A stretch of DNA of 64,000 nucleotides from an uncultured bacterium (GTDB lineage Bacteria > Bacillota_I > Bacilli_A > RFN20 > CAG-826): positions 558,001 to 622,000 of the forward strand of contig CASFTG010000001.1 of NCBI GenBank assembly GCA_949297805.1. Direction: 5' to 3'. The notes beneath the pieces were generated by a model. The model searched no databases. It saw only the letters and a program-made list of their open reading frames with translations, and had not been told where the DNA came from. Both the position numbers and the translations under genes were made by a program. Shown piece by piece: positions 44,106 through 51,988 of the stretch; position 1 is the stretch's first letter, and each line of letters opens with the position of its first letter.

Positions 44106-44624
44106 ATGTGGAAAAGGATCGTGCCATACGCCTATAGCGAGGACATCTTCTCGCTTTCATCGGATTTTCTGCTTTCCCTTGGGATTAAGGCCGTCCTTTC
44201 CGATCTCGACAACACCCTTGACCCTTATTCGGTCAAGAGCCCATCTCCCCGGGTCCATGAGCTGAAGAAGCGGCTCGATGGGCTCGGCATCAAGCTCTTC
44301 ATCGCCTCGAACAACCATTCCGATCGGGTCCTAAATTACGCCAAGGACCTCGGGGTCGAGGCCGAATGCATGCTGTTCAAGCCGTTTGCCCGAGGCTTAA
44401 AGAAAGCCTTGAAGCGGCTTAACCTCAAGCCCGAGGAGGCCTTGATGGTCGGGGATCAGATCGTGACCGACGTCATGGCTGGCAACGGGGCGAAGATCAG
44501 GACCGTCCTGACCATGCCCTTATCCGACGACGAGCCTTGGTGTACTAAGTTCAATCGCTCGCTCGACCGTCCGTTGCGGAAGAAACTATTCAAAAAAGGA
44601 TTGCTGAAGGAGGCTAAACCATGA
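44106..44624 (+). CDS. yqeG: HAD phosphatase YqeG
   Basis: A 172-residue HAD-superfamily IIIA phosphatase. The nucleophile motif is DLDNTLDPY; FIASNN is motif II; KPFARGLKKAL has the motif III lysine; and VGDQIVTDVMAGN is motif IV. Relatives include phosphatidylglycerophosphate phosphatases. It heads the yqeG-yqeH-yhbY-nadD cluster. The start of yqeH overlaps its stop. Confidence 0.92.
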   Translation: MWKRIVPYAYSEDIFSLSSDFLLSLGIKAVLSDLDNTLDPYSVKSPSPRVHELKKRLDGLGIKLFIASNNHSDRVLNYAKDLGVEAECMLFKPFARGLKKALKRLNLKPEEALMVGDQIVTDVMAGNGAKIRTVLTMPLSDDEPWCTKFNRSLDRPLRKKLFKKGLLKEAKP

Positions 44625-45769
44625 GCCGAATGTCCGTCGTCCGCCGCTGCTACAACTGCGGCGCCATCCTCCAATGCGAGGATGAGCATAAAGAAGGCTA
44701 CATCGACAAATCCCTGCTCGAGCAGGGGAATGAAGCCGTCTTGTTCTGCCAAGATTGCTATAACCGGCAACGTTATAACTTCGCGCCCCGCGAACCCCAT
44801 GTCTCGCCGGAGTTCCTCTCCTTATTAGAGGATGCCCAGGCCAGCGACTCCCTCATCGTCTACGTCATCGACCTTTTCTCCTTCGAATCGAGCTTCGCCC
44901 CCGAGGTAACGAGCCGGATCGAAGGGCTCAATATCTTGGTCGTCGCCAATAAGCGCGACCTATTGCCAGAGCATTGCTCGGCCGAATGGCTGAAAGAATA
45001 CGTCGCCCACCGGTTCCGGATGGCCCGGCTCCAGGTTAAGCGAGAGGACGTCATTTTGACTTCCCTCTCTTCGACAATCGACGTGTCCGCTATCGCCAAG
45101 GAAATCGAGGAAAGACGGCGCCGTCATGATGTCTACGTCATCGGGGCGGCTGGGGCTGGCAAGACCCAACTCATCTATGCTTATTTACGGGGCTATAGCA
45201 ACGATTCTAACCGCGCCGTCTCCAGCGGCGACTACCCCGGGACCTCGATTCGGGTCATGATGATCCCCCTCGATGGCTCGACTTTCCTCTATGACACCCC
45301 GGGCATCCCGACCGATAACTCAATCATCGCCAAATTGCCTAGTGACGAAGCCCGGGCCGTCTATCCTGACCGGGCGGTTAAGAAGAAAGGCGTGAACCTA
45401 AGCGAGGGCGAAGGGGTCGCCTTCGGCGGGCTCTGCTTGCTTGAACTTCATAAAGGGGAGAAAACCAGTTTGGACTGTTATGTCTCCAGCCGCGTCCCAG
45501 TCGAAAAGAAATCGGCCAAAGGGGTAAAGAGCTTCTTTGCCGAACTGACCGACAAATCGACTTACCCCAAGGTCCCAAGCGCCCTCGACGCCCAATCCTT
45601 CGATGCCTTCGATATCGAAGTGACCGAGAATGGCGATCGCGACATCGGGGTCGAAGGGCTCGGCTTCTTCTCCTTCAAGGGCAATGGCCAAACTTGGCGG
45701 ATCTTCGTCCCTAAGGGCGTGGCCGTCTACACTACCCGGGCTAAGGTACGCAAAGATGATCAAAGGTAA
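44621..45769 (+). CDS. yqeH: Circularly permuted ribosome-assembly GTPase YqeH
   Basis: YqeH helps mature the 30S subunit. The 382-residue protein has an N-terminal treble-clef zinc finger (CYNCG ... CQDCY) and GTPase motifs in permuted order: G4 NKRDLLP and G5 first, then G1 GAAGAGKT (about 178) and G3 DTPGIP. The usual G1 in this family is close to NVGKS; the Gly-Ala-Gly-Lys-Thr version is still a legal P-loop but unusual. AGGAGG lies upstream. The normal neighbour aroE is missing between yqeH and yhbY. Confidence 0.93.
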   Translation: MSRMSVVRRCYNCGAILQCEDEHKEGYIDKSLLEQGNEAVLFCQDCYNRQRYNFAPREPHVSPEFLSLLEDAQASDSLIVYVIDLFSFESSFAPEVTSRIEGLNILVVANKRDLLPEHCSAEWLKEYVAHRFRMARLQVKREDVILTSLSSTIDVSAIAKEIEERRRRHDVYVIGAAGAGKTQLIYAYLRGYSNDSNRAVSSGDYPGTSIRVMMIPLDGSTFLYDTPGIPTDNSIIAKLPSDEARAVYPDRAVKKKGVNLSEGEGVAFGGLCLLELHKGEKTSLDCYVSSRVPVEKKSAKGVKSFFAELTDKSTYPKVPSALDAQSFDAFDIEVTENGDRDIGVEGLGFFSFKGNGQTWRIFVPKGVAVYTTRAKVRKDDQR

Positions 45770-46046
45770 ACAAGTCCGTTATCTCCGTTCGCTCGCCAAT
45801 ACCATCGAGCAGCGTTATCTATTTGGCAAAGGGGAGGTCGACGAGGCTTTCTTGGCCCAACTTGACGCCGCCCTCGAGGCTAAGGAACTGATCAAGGTCG
45901 GGATATTGCAAAATAGTTCCCTTTCCGCCGATGAACTCGCCGATATCCTCACCAATCGGCTCAACTGCGAATTGGTCCAGCATATCGGGCGGGTGCTGGT
46001 GCTCTACCGCGAATCCAAGCGCCATAAGCGCATCGTTTTGCCCTGA
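45756..46046 (+). CDS. yhbY: CRS1-YhbY RNA-binding protein
   Basis: A 96-residue CRM-domain protein associated with pre-50S particles. It begins MIKGKQVRYLRSLAN, the family start, and contains the GKGEVDE and LIKVGILQNSS stretches, but the GxxG loop is weak. The ATG at 45756 overlaps yqeH by 14 nt; the long frame upstream is a shadow of yqeH. Its TGA overlaps the nadD ATG. Confidence 0.9.
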   Translation: MIKGKQVRYLRSLANTIEQRYLFGKGEVDEAFLAQLDAALEAKELIKVGILQNSSLSADELADILTNRLNCELVQHIGRVLVLYRESKRHKRIVLP

Positions 46047-47152
46047 TGGAAGCATTATTGCTCTACGGCGGCTCCTTCGACCCGGTCCATAATGGGCATC
46101 TCCGGATGGCCCGGGCCGCCTCGATGAAACTCAATGCCGACGTCATCTTCATCCCGGCCGCGATCCCCAGATGGAAAAACCCCGTCGCCACCCCCAAGCA
46201 GCGATTGGATATGCTGAAGATCGCCCTAAAGGAAGGCGGGACCCCGTCTTTCTCCATCGACCTTTACGAATTCAATCGGACCGAAGAGATTAATTATACC
46301 GTCGACACCGTCGCCTATTTCGCGAAGAAATACCCGCGGCGGAAACTTTATATCCTCATCGGGGCCGATCAGGCCAATCAATTCAACGAATGGAAGGAAC
46401 CGGAACGGCTTTGCCATCTTGCCACCCCGATCTATTGCCCGCGGCCCGGAGTCACCCCGAATGACGCGGTGCTGCAAAAATACGGGATCCTTCGGCTTGA
46501 TTACCTCGAATCCGGCGAAGTCTCGAGCACCGATATCCGGAACCTCCGGAATAGCGATCTGCCTTTCGGGGTTAGAAAATACATCGAGGACCATCGGCTG
46601 TATTACTTCAAGAAACTGAGCCAACTTTTGACCCCTCAGCGGCTGATCCATTCGATCTCGGTCGCCAATTTGGCCTATTCGATCGCCCTTCGGAATAAAA
46701 ACCCTTCGACCCAAAAGGCCTATTTGGCGGGGTTGCTTCACGATATCGGGAAGAAGATAAAAGGAGCGGAAGCCAAGGCGATAATGGGGCAATATTACCC
46801 CCAATATGCCGATTATCCCGAATGGACGTTCCATCAATTCATCGGCGAGCATTTAGCCAAAGAGGTATTCGGAATAACCGATCAAGAGCTCTTAACGGCC
46901 ATAAACCGTCACGCGACCGGGGATGTCCATATGTCTCCTTTAGCGAAGATAATATATTCCGCCGATAAGATCGAGCCAGGGCGAGGATATGATAGCTCTT
47001 TGCTTATCAAGGCTTGCTATAAGAATTATTACGCCGGCTTTTTGACCGTATTAGCCGCCAATATGGAATACCTGGGGCAAAAGGGATATAAAATCGACAA
47101 CCAGTTGACCCAAGACTGCGTCGACCTGTACTTAGGAGAAGAAAATGGATAA
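46046..47152 (+). CDS. nadD: Fusion of nicotinate-nucleotide adenylyltransferase (NadD) and HD-domain hydrolase (YqeK)
   Basis: A 368-residue fusion. Residues 1 to about 190 are NadD, with GGSFDPVHNGHL (nucleotide-binding) and SGEVSSTDIRN (ISSTxxR-like), forming nicotinate adenine dinucleotide for NAD synthesis. Residues from about 195 form an HD domain with AGLLHDIGKK, RHATG and YSADKIEPGRGYD, matching YqeK, a diadenosine tetraphosphate hydrolase. In most Bacilli these are two adjacent genes; here no stop or start separates them. The overlaps with yhbY and rsfS keep the operon tight. Confidence 0.93.
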   Translation: MEALLLYGGSFDPVHNGHLRMARAASMKLNADVIFIPAAIPRWKNPVATPKQRLDMLKIALKEGGTPSFSIDLYEFNRTEEINYTVDTVAYFAKKYPRRKLYILIGADQANQFNEWKEPERLCHLATPIYCPRPGVTPNDAVLQKYGILRLDYLESGEVSSTDIRNLRNSDLPFGVRKYIEDHRLYYFKKLSQLLTPQRLIHSISVANLAYSIALRNKNPSTQKAYLAGLLHDIGKKIKGAEAKAIMGQYYPQYADYPEWTFHQFIGEHLAKEVFGITDQELLTAINRHATGDVHMSPLAKIIYSADKIEPGRGYDSSLLIKACYKNYYAGFLTVLAANMEYLGQKGYKIDNQLTQDCVDLYLGEENG

Positions 47153-47513
47153 GGAAAAGCAATTGGAACTGGCCTTGCATTGCCTTGATGAGCATAAGGC
47201 TGAGGACTTAAAACCGATCGACGTCGAGGGGATCAGCCCCTTCGCCGCCTATTACGTCTTGGCGACCGCGCCGAACTTAAGGGCGCTTGGAGCCTTGGCG
47301 GAACTACTCGAAGACGAATTGGAGAAGAATGGGGTAAGCGTCTTGCAAAAGGAGGGCAACCCGGACTCCGGCTGGATCATTTTGGCGACCAACGAGCTCA
47401 TCGTTCACCTTTTCTCCAGCGTCAACCGCAAGGAGTTCGACCTTGAAGGACTCTTAGCCAAACTCAAAGGTCAAAGCAGGGACAGAGATGAGTTCGCCTT
47501 GCCGAACGCCTAA
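47145..47513 (+). CDS. rsfS: Ribosome silencing factor RsfS
   Basis: RsfS binds L14 on the 50S subunit and prevents joining in stationary phase. The 122-residue protein shows the family pattern LKPIDVEGISPFAAYYVLATA, then SGWIILATNELIVHLFS near the end. Its ATG lies inside the last codons of the NadD-YqeK gene. A terminator follows. Confidence 0.93.
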   Translation: MDKEKQLELALHCLDEHKAEDLKPIDVEGISPFAAYYVLATAPNLRALGALAELLEDELEKNGVSVLQKEGNPDSGWIILATNELIVHLFSSVNRKEFDLEGLLAKLKGQSRDRDEFALPNA

Positions 47514-47540
47514 AAACGCACAGTCAATTTGAAAGGAGAT

Positions 47541-47574
47541 AACGCCCAAACAAAGAAGTGGGCGTTTTCTTTTG
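47541..47574 (+). terminator. Rho-independent terminator after rsfS
   Basis: Stem AACGCCCA / TGGGCGTT with a 10-nt loop, followed by TTCTTTTG. Confidence 0.88.
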
Positions 47575-47718
47575 TTATAGATAACTGCGCATAATGTCCA
47601 TTATGTTAACAAGCAATTAAGAAATAGCGGCCTCTTCTTTATTTATATCCAATAATATTAATTCGTACGGCATCTCATAAATCCTTCCTCATTCAAAATC
47701 GTATATTTGCAAATAAAT

Positions 47719-47732
47719 ACTAAATAACTACT
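47719..47732 (-). repeat. AGTA 11-bp phased repeat, site 6 (two units)
   Basis: On the minus strand AGTAGTTATTT is followed by AGTATTTATTT, starting at 47732 and 47721, 11 bp apart. Both neighbours end toward it. Confidence 0.5.
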
Positions 47733-47785
47733 AATAGGTTATGCCGCCTCTTCCGTCGATATATTGATAAGGTAAAGCCATCATC

Positions 47786-47811
47786 AATATAAAAATAGTT
47801 CGTTTTCGAAC
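47786..47811 (-). terminator. Rho-independent terminator of the ABC permease operon
   Basis: On the minus strand GTTCG-AAAA-CGAAC followed by TATTTTTATA, about 85 nt after the permease stop. Confidence 0.6.
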
Positions 47812-47893
47812 CAATATTTGATTTTAAGGGGCTTGAGTCCTGATTCACCGAGTATTCGTCTTAGTGGTCAATTCAAAAATCGGAATGAATGAG

Positions 47894-48721
47894 CTATCGG
47901 GCGTCGCCGTTCTCAAATCCCTGCTTGCGCATCCGCGATTTCAAGACGACGAATGGGATATCGATGATGGCCAAAAGGATTAAGGCGATGACGGCATAGG
48001 CTAGGACTCGCGGGAGGTCAGCTTCATAACGGGCTTGGTAGATCAGCGTCCCTAAACCGGCTTGAACCCCGCTTATGTTAACTAGGACCTCAGCCATGAT
48101 TGAAGTCTTGAACGAAAGGCCGACGCTTTGGGCGATGGCTAAGGAAATATATGGCCAAGCATCCGGCAATAAGACAAATAAAGTCCCTTTGACCGAGCGA
48201 GTACCGCAATCAAGGCGCAGATAATCGGCTACTTCCTTGTCCTCATCCTCAATTCCGGCCCGGAAAGCCTCATAAATGATTGGGAAAGCGACGATGAAGG
48301 TTAAAACGCAGGGGATGTAATTCATGTATTTAACCGTATCGGGGGCTAATAGTATTCCGAATAGGATCAGCACCACCGCCACCGTCGGGATGGCCTTCAT
48401 GACCCCGACGCCTGGTAACATGAATAGCTTAATATTAGGGAATAAGGCCGCCAAAGTGCCGATTATCCCGGCCAAAAGGAAGGCAACGATGAAGCCGATG
48501 ACTACCCGGGCCGTCGTCCAGCCCATCGCGGTCCAGGTTCTTTTCGCTCCGGAAAGGAAAAGCAATTCCCCCATCGTCACCAAGGTTTCGTGGGGATAAG
48601 CCAAGGTTGAGTTGCTCTGGGCGTAGAGGGTATAAGCGATTAAATACCAGACGCCGATAATGAAAACGAGCCCTAGCAGGACGAAGAGGATGGTTCTGAG
48701 GGCTCGTTTTTTGTTCATCAA
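47894..48721 (-). CDS. ABC importer permease (SsuC/ThiX-like, nitrate/sulfonate/taurine type)
   Basis: A 275-residue inner-membrane permease with six hydrophobic segments. The cytoplasmic EAA loop reads EAFRAGIEDEDKEVADYLRLDCG, then the VLLPDAWPYIS stretch (about residues 160-205), the contact site for an ATPase. The fold matches BPD_transp_1 permeases of aromatic/sulfonate, nitrate or thiamine-precursor importers. It follows the binding protein gene by 12 nt. The ATPase gene that usually completes the set is not beside it. Confidence 0.88.
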   Translation of the reverse strand: MMNKKRALRTILFVLLGLVFIIGVWYLIAYTLYAQSNSTLAYPHETLVTMGELLFLSGAKRTWTAMGWTTARVVIGFIVAFLLAGIIGTLAALFPNIKLFMLPGVGVMKAIPTVAVVLILFGILLAPDTVKYMNYIPCVLTFIVAFPIIYEAFRAGIEDEDKEVADYLRLDCGTRSVKGTLFVLLPDAWPYISLAIAQSVGLSFKTSIMAEVLVNISGVQAGLGTLIYQARYEADLPRVLAYAVIALILLAIIDIPFVVLKSRMRKQGFENGDAR

Positions 48722-48733
48722 ATTGATTTTACC

Positions 48734-49780
48734 CTAATTGAGGAAGGAAGTGGCATCGAAGGCCGCCCCGCCGATGGCGGTTTGGAATTCGTTGGTCGTC
48801 TTTAAGGGATCGATTTCCCCGTCTTTTTGCAGGTTGAAGCCGTTCTTCCCGTCCGCTTGCAAAGAGGCGACTAAGCTCGGGGCGTAGCCGAAACGAGTTT
48901 GGGCATCGTCGTGCTTGCTGGCGTAATCGGTTAAAGCGTCGACCGCCGTCTGGGGGTTATCGACCGCGGTTTCAATCCGCTCATCGACTTCCGCAAGGAA
49001 AGCGTCCATGACGTCCTTCTTTTCCGAATAGGCTTTCTTATTGACGAATAAGGCCGCGGCCGGGACGAAGCAGCCATCATGCGCCTCTGCCCAATCAGCC
49101 TGGAGGTCAGAGATTATGTTAAGTTCGATTCCTTTATTGCCTAAGGCAGTCTGGGCGTTCAATAGCTGCGGCTGGCTCAGGATATAGAAATCATAGGTCT
49201 CCGGCGTATTGGTCAAGGCGGACAATACTTGGGCGACGCCGCCGGCATAGGTGATGGCGTTGAACTGATCGATATCCCATTCCGAGGCGGCTAGGCTCCG
49301 GAAAACCTGGCTCCCGACGCCGGTTTCGTTAAAGCCATAGATCAGCGAATCCTTAGTCATATCCTCAACCGAATCATGCTTAGTCGAGACGACGTAGAAG
49401 GTGCCGCCGCTGATCCAACGGGCCAAAACGTACTTATCGCCTTTCTTTTTGGCGACGTTAAGCCCATTGATCCCATCGAAAACGATGGCATCGTAGTTAT
49501 CGTTTCCCCAAGCCGGGGCGATAACGTTGCTCGGATCGCCGGTTGAGGTCCAGTTCGTATTCTCCCCTTGGTCATAGAAAGCCAAAGTCGGGATGCCAAC
49601 CGGGGTTAAGAGTTTGACGCCGCTAGTATCGACCTCGGGGGTCTTGGAGTCAGTATTCGAATTGCTAGGCTCCGATTCGGTCGGGGATTGGTCCGGGGTG
49701 CTGCTCGCGGTTTGGCGCGGGGCACAGGCCGCCAGCAACAAGGCCGCGGCGGCGAAGGCCATCAATTTATTGTTTTTCAT
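48734..49780 (-). CDS. ABC importer substrate-binding lipoprotein
   Basis: A 348-residue lipoprotein with signal peptide and lipobox LLAAC (Cys about 19), a Ser/Thr/Pro linker, and a two-lobed binding domain (PVGIPTLAFYDQGEN; YDAIVFDGINGLNV; YGFNETGVGSQVFRS). This resembles the NMT1/ThiY/SsuA class that binds small molecules such as thiamine precursors or sulfonates. Ligand unknown. Promoter TTAACA-17-CATAAT and a ribosome site AAGGAAA stand before the ATG. Confidence 0.85.
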   Translation of the reverse strand: MKNNKLMAFAAAALLLAACAPRQTASSTPDQSPTESEPSNSNTDSKTPEVDTSGVKLLTPVGIPTLAFYDQGENTNWTSTGDPSNVIAPAWGNDNYDAIVFDGINGLNVAKKKGDKYVLARWISGGTFYVVSTKHDSVEDMTKDSLIYGFNETGVGSQVFRSLAASEWDIDQFNAITYAGGVAQVLSALTNTPETYDFYILSQPQLLNAQTALGNKGIELNIISDLQADWAEAHDGCFVPAAALFVNKKAYSEKKDVMDAFLAEVDERIETAVDNPQTAVDALTDYASKHDDAQTRFGYAPSLVASLQADGKNGFNLQKDGEIDPLKTTNEFQTAIGGAAFDATSFLN

Positions 49781-49806
49781 AGGAGTTTCCTTCTTCTGAC
49801 AACGGG

Positions 49807-49835
49807 ATTATGAGCCTAGATGAAACAGATGTTAA
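49807..49835 (-). promoter_or_regulatory. Promoter of the ABC importer operon
   Basis: Minus strand: TTAACA (49835-49830), 17-bp spacer, CATAAT (49812-49807). Predicted start near 49800, leader of about 20 nt. Confidence 0.68.
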
Positions 49836-49867
49836 GCAATATGCTTTTGCCAATATCCAAAGGAGGC

Positions 49868-51067
49868 TTACTTCAACAGTTCAGTTAAGGGCTCGCCGAC
49901 CATATTCGGGGCTTTCTTAAGCTCGAAATTGGCTAAGACCGTCGCCCCGATGACCCCAAAGCAGGCGTGCTCGCCTAAGCAATGGCCGTCATTAAAGGCC
50001 GGGCTATAGGCTAATAAGGGCACTTTCTCCCGGGTATGATCGGTCCCATGGGCCGTCGGGTCATTGCCATGATCGGCGGTGATGAGAAGGAGATCGTCTT
50101 TCCCCATCTTGCCGATGAATTCGCCCACCCGCTTATCGAAGGCTTCGAGGGCGCGAGCATAGCCAACCGGGTTTCGCCGATGGCCGAACTCACTGTCGAA
50201 CTCGACGAGGTTGACGAAGCAAAGGCCGGTATAATCTTCGCCTAATTGGCGGATGGCCTCATCCATTCCTTCTTCGTTAGTCGCGGTATGGATGCTTCTG
50301 GTGATGCCGACGGCATTGAAGATATCGGATATCTTGCCGATGCCGGAGACGGTATAGCCATGGTCTTTCAAGACGTCTAAGGCCGTGGTCCCGGTTGGGG
50401 AAACGGTATAGTCCTTCCGATCGGCTCCGACCCGTTTGAAGTTGGTGGGATTGTCCCCGACATAAGGCCGGGCGATGACTCTCCCGACGAGGTATTCGGG
50501 CCGCATGCAGAGTTCGCGGGCGATTTCGCAGCACCGATATAGTTCTTTTAAGCCCGTCACTTCCTCGTGGGCGGCGATCTGGAGCACCGAATCGGCCGAG
50601 GTATAGACGATGAGGGAATTTTCCTTCATCTGCTGCTCGCCTAATTGCTTGATGATCTCGGTCCCGGAGGCGGCGATGTTACCAATGATCTTATGGCCGG
50701 TCTTCTCTTCTAACTCTTTGATAAGCGGTTCTGGGAAGCCGGTGTCGGTGAAAGTGATGAAGGGCTTCAAGGTCTCAACCCCCATCATCTCCCAGTGGCC
50801 GGTCATGGTGTCTTTGCCGCGGCTTAATTCGGTCAAGCGGATTGAATAGGCCTGGGGATGATCCTTGACGGCCTTGACCCCGGGGATGTCATCGAGTTCG
50901 CCAAGCCCCATCCGCTCCATATGGGGAACGTGGAGTCCCCCGACCGCGGCCGCCGCATGGGCGAAGGTATTGCACCCCTCATCCCCGAACTTGGCGGCAT
51001 CATCCATCGCGCCGATCCCCGCCGAGTCGGCGACGATGACGAATATCTTTTTGAATTTGGGTTCCAT
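49868..51067 (-). CDS. deoB: Phosphopentomutase
   Basis: DeoB interconverts (deoxy)ribose-1-phosphate and (deoxy)ribose-5-phosphate, feeding deoC. The 399-residue alkaline-phosphatase-fold protein has IVADSAGIGAMDDAAKFGDEG near the start (metal site and phosphorylated residue region), TGHWEMMGV, and TADHGNDPTAHGTDHTREKVP. AGGAGAAG lies before the ATG. Confidence 0.97.
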   Translation of the reverse strand: MEPKFKKIFVIVADSAGIGAMDDAAKFGDEGCNTFAHAAAAVGGLHVPHMERMGLGELDDIPGVKAVKDHPQAYSIRLTELSRGKDTMTGHWEMMGVETLKPFITFTDTGFPEPLIKELEEKTGHKIIGNIAASGTEIIKQLGEQQMKENSLIVYTSADSVLQIAAHEEVTGLKELYRCCEIARELCMRPEYLVGRVIARPYVGDNPTNFKRVGADRKDYTVSPTGTTALDVLKDHGYTVSGIGKISDIFNAVGITRSIHTATNEEGMDEAIRQLGEDYTGLCFVNLVEFDSEFGHRRNPVGYARALEAFDKRVGEFIGKMGKDDLLLITADHGNDPTAHGTDHTREKVPLLAYSPAFNDGHCLGEHACFGVIGATVLANFELKKAPNMVGEPLTELLK

Positions 51068-51086
51068 AGAAACTTCTCCTAGGCGA

Positions 51087-51092
51087 ATTATA
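51087..51092 (-). promoter_or_regulatory. -10 box of deoB
   Basis: TATAAT on the minus strand, 19 nt before the deoB ATG, with AGGAGAAG between. It lies between xerC/D and deoB; the -35 is weak. Confidence 0.5.
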
Positions 51093-51097
51093 GACGT

Positions 51098-51988
51098 TTA
51101 GTCCTTTTTATCGAAGGCCTTTGCATATTCTTCCCGCGCCCGGGCCGAGTTGACGTGAGTATAGATCTCGGTCGTCTCAAGGTGGGCATGGCCCAATAAG
51201 GAGGAGACGACCCGGAGGGAGGCGCCATGGTTCAATAGATGGGTGGCGAAGCTGTGGCGCAGGGTATGGGGGCTGACGTTTTTCTCAATCCCGGCCATTT
51301 CGGCGTATTTCTTAACCTGGAGGAAAAAGTATACCCGCGAAAGCGGCTGCCCGAATTTATTCAGGAAGCAATACTCCGTTTTGTCGGCGTTTTTCGTTTC
51401 TGGTCGATGCAAGTTAACATAATCTTCATAAGCGATCAAAGCCGCTTCGCCAACCGGGACGGTCCGTTCTTTGTCGCCTTTGCCGGAGCGAACCTTAATC
51501 AGCCTTTTCGGGACGTTGACGTCGCTGAGTTTCAACGCCACGAGTTCCGATACCCGTAACCCAGCCATATACATGATAAGCAGCATCGCCAAGTCACGGG
51601 CTCCGTTATTAGAAGAGCCATCGATCGCGGCGAAGAGTAGATTGATTTCCTCTTCGCTTAAGACGTTGGGGAGCCGCCTTTCCGGCTTGGGTAAAGCGAT
51701 TTTCTCCCCTGAATAATCGATAAGCCCTTGCTTCGAGAGGAAGAGGAAGAAGCCTCTAAGGAAGCTTAGCCTTCGGGCGATGGAGGACCGGGAACGGGCT
51801 TTCTCCCCTTCCTCGACCGCGAATCCCTCCAGCATCTCCTCTTTCAGGTCATCGGTTTCTTTGACCATTGGAAAATCGGTTAAGAAAATAGAGAAATCAT
51901 CGAGATAATCTTGGATTGTCTTCTTCGATAGACCTTTTTCGACCAGCAGGTAACGGGCATACTGGTCCATGGCGGTTTCAATCTTCAT
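51098..51988 (-). CDS. Tyrosine recombinase XerC/XerD family
   Basis: A 296-residue site-specific recombinase. The N-terminal SAM-like DNA-binding domain covers about 1-90. The catalytic residues are the Arg in MAGLRVSEL, the Lys in RSGKGDKERTVP, HTLRHSFATHLL (His and Arg), LGHAHLETTEIYTHV (His and the nucleophilic Tyr). Length and motifs fit the dimer-resolution recombinases XerC/XerD; I cannot separate the two from sequence alone. It overlaps the dinB end by 11 nt. The absence of nearby att-like repeats or phage genes argues for a housekeeping role. Confidence 0.9.
   Translation of the reverse strand: MKIETAMDQYARYLLVEKGLSKKTIQDYLDDFSIFLTDFPMVKETDDLKEEMLEGFAVEEGEKARSRSSIARRLSFLRGFFLFLSKQGLIDYSGEKIALPKPERRLPNVLSEEEINLLFAAIDGSSNNGARDLAMLLIMYMAGLRVSELVALKLSDVNVPKRLIKVRSGKGDKERTVPVGEAALIAYEDYVNLHRPETKNADKTEYCFLNKFGQPLSRVYFFLQVKKYAEMAGIEKNVSPHTLRHSFATHLLNHGASLRVVSSLLGHAHLETTEIYTHVNSARAREEYAKAFDKKD

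Larger units (their letters stand above)
47514..47893. other. 380-bp AT-rich intergenic region
   Basis: The longest gene-free stretch. It holds the rsfS terminator (47541-47574), a phased AGTA repeat on the minus strand (47719-47732), a 9-bp inverted repeat TATATTGAT / ATCAATATA (47760-47791) and the terminator of the permease operon (47786-47811). I see no coding frame and no RNA gene. It is much richer in A and T than the rest of the window, possibly a remnant of lost genes such as an ABC ATPase. Confidence 0.6.

Noticed and set aside
51098..51988. Phage or integron integrase
   Set aside because: Length and motifs match XerC/XerD, the gene is coupled to dinB, and no attachment sites, phage or cassette genes are near.
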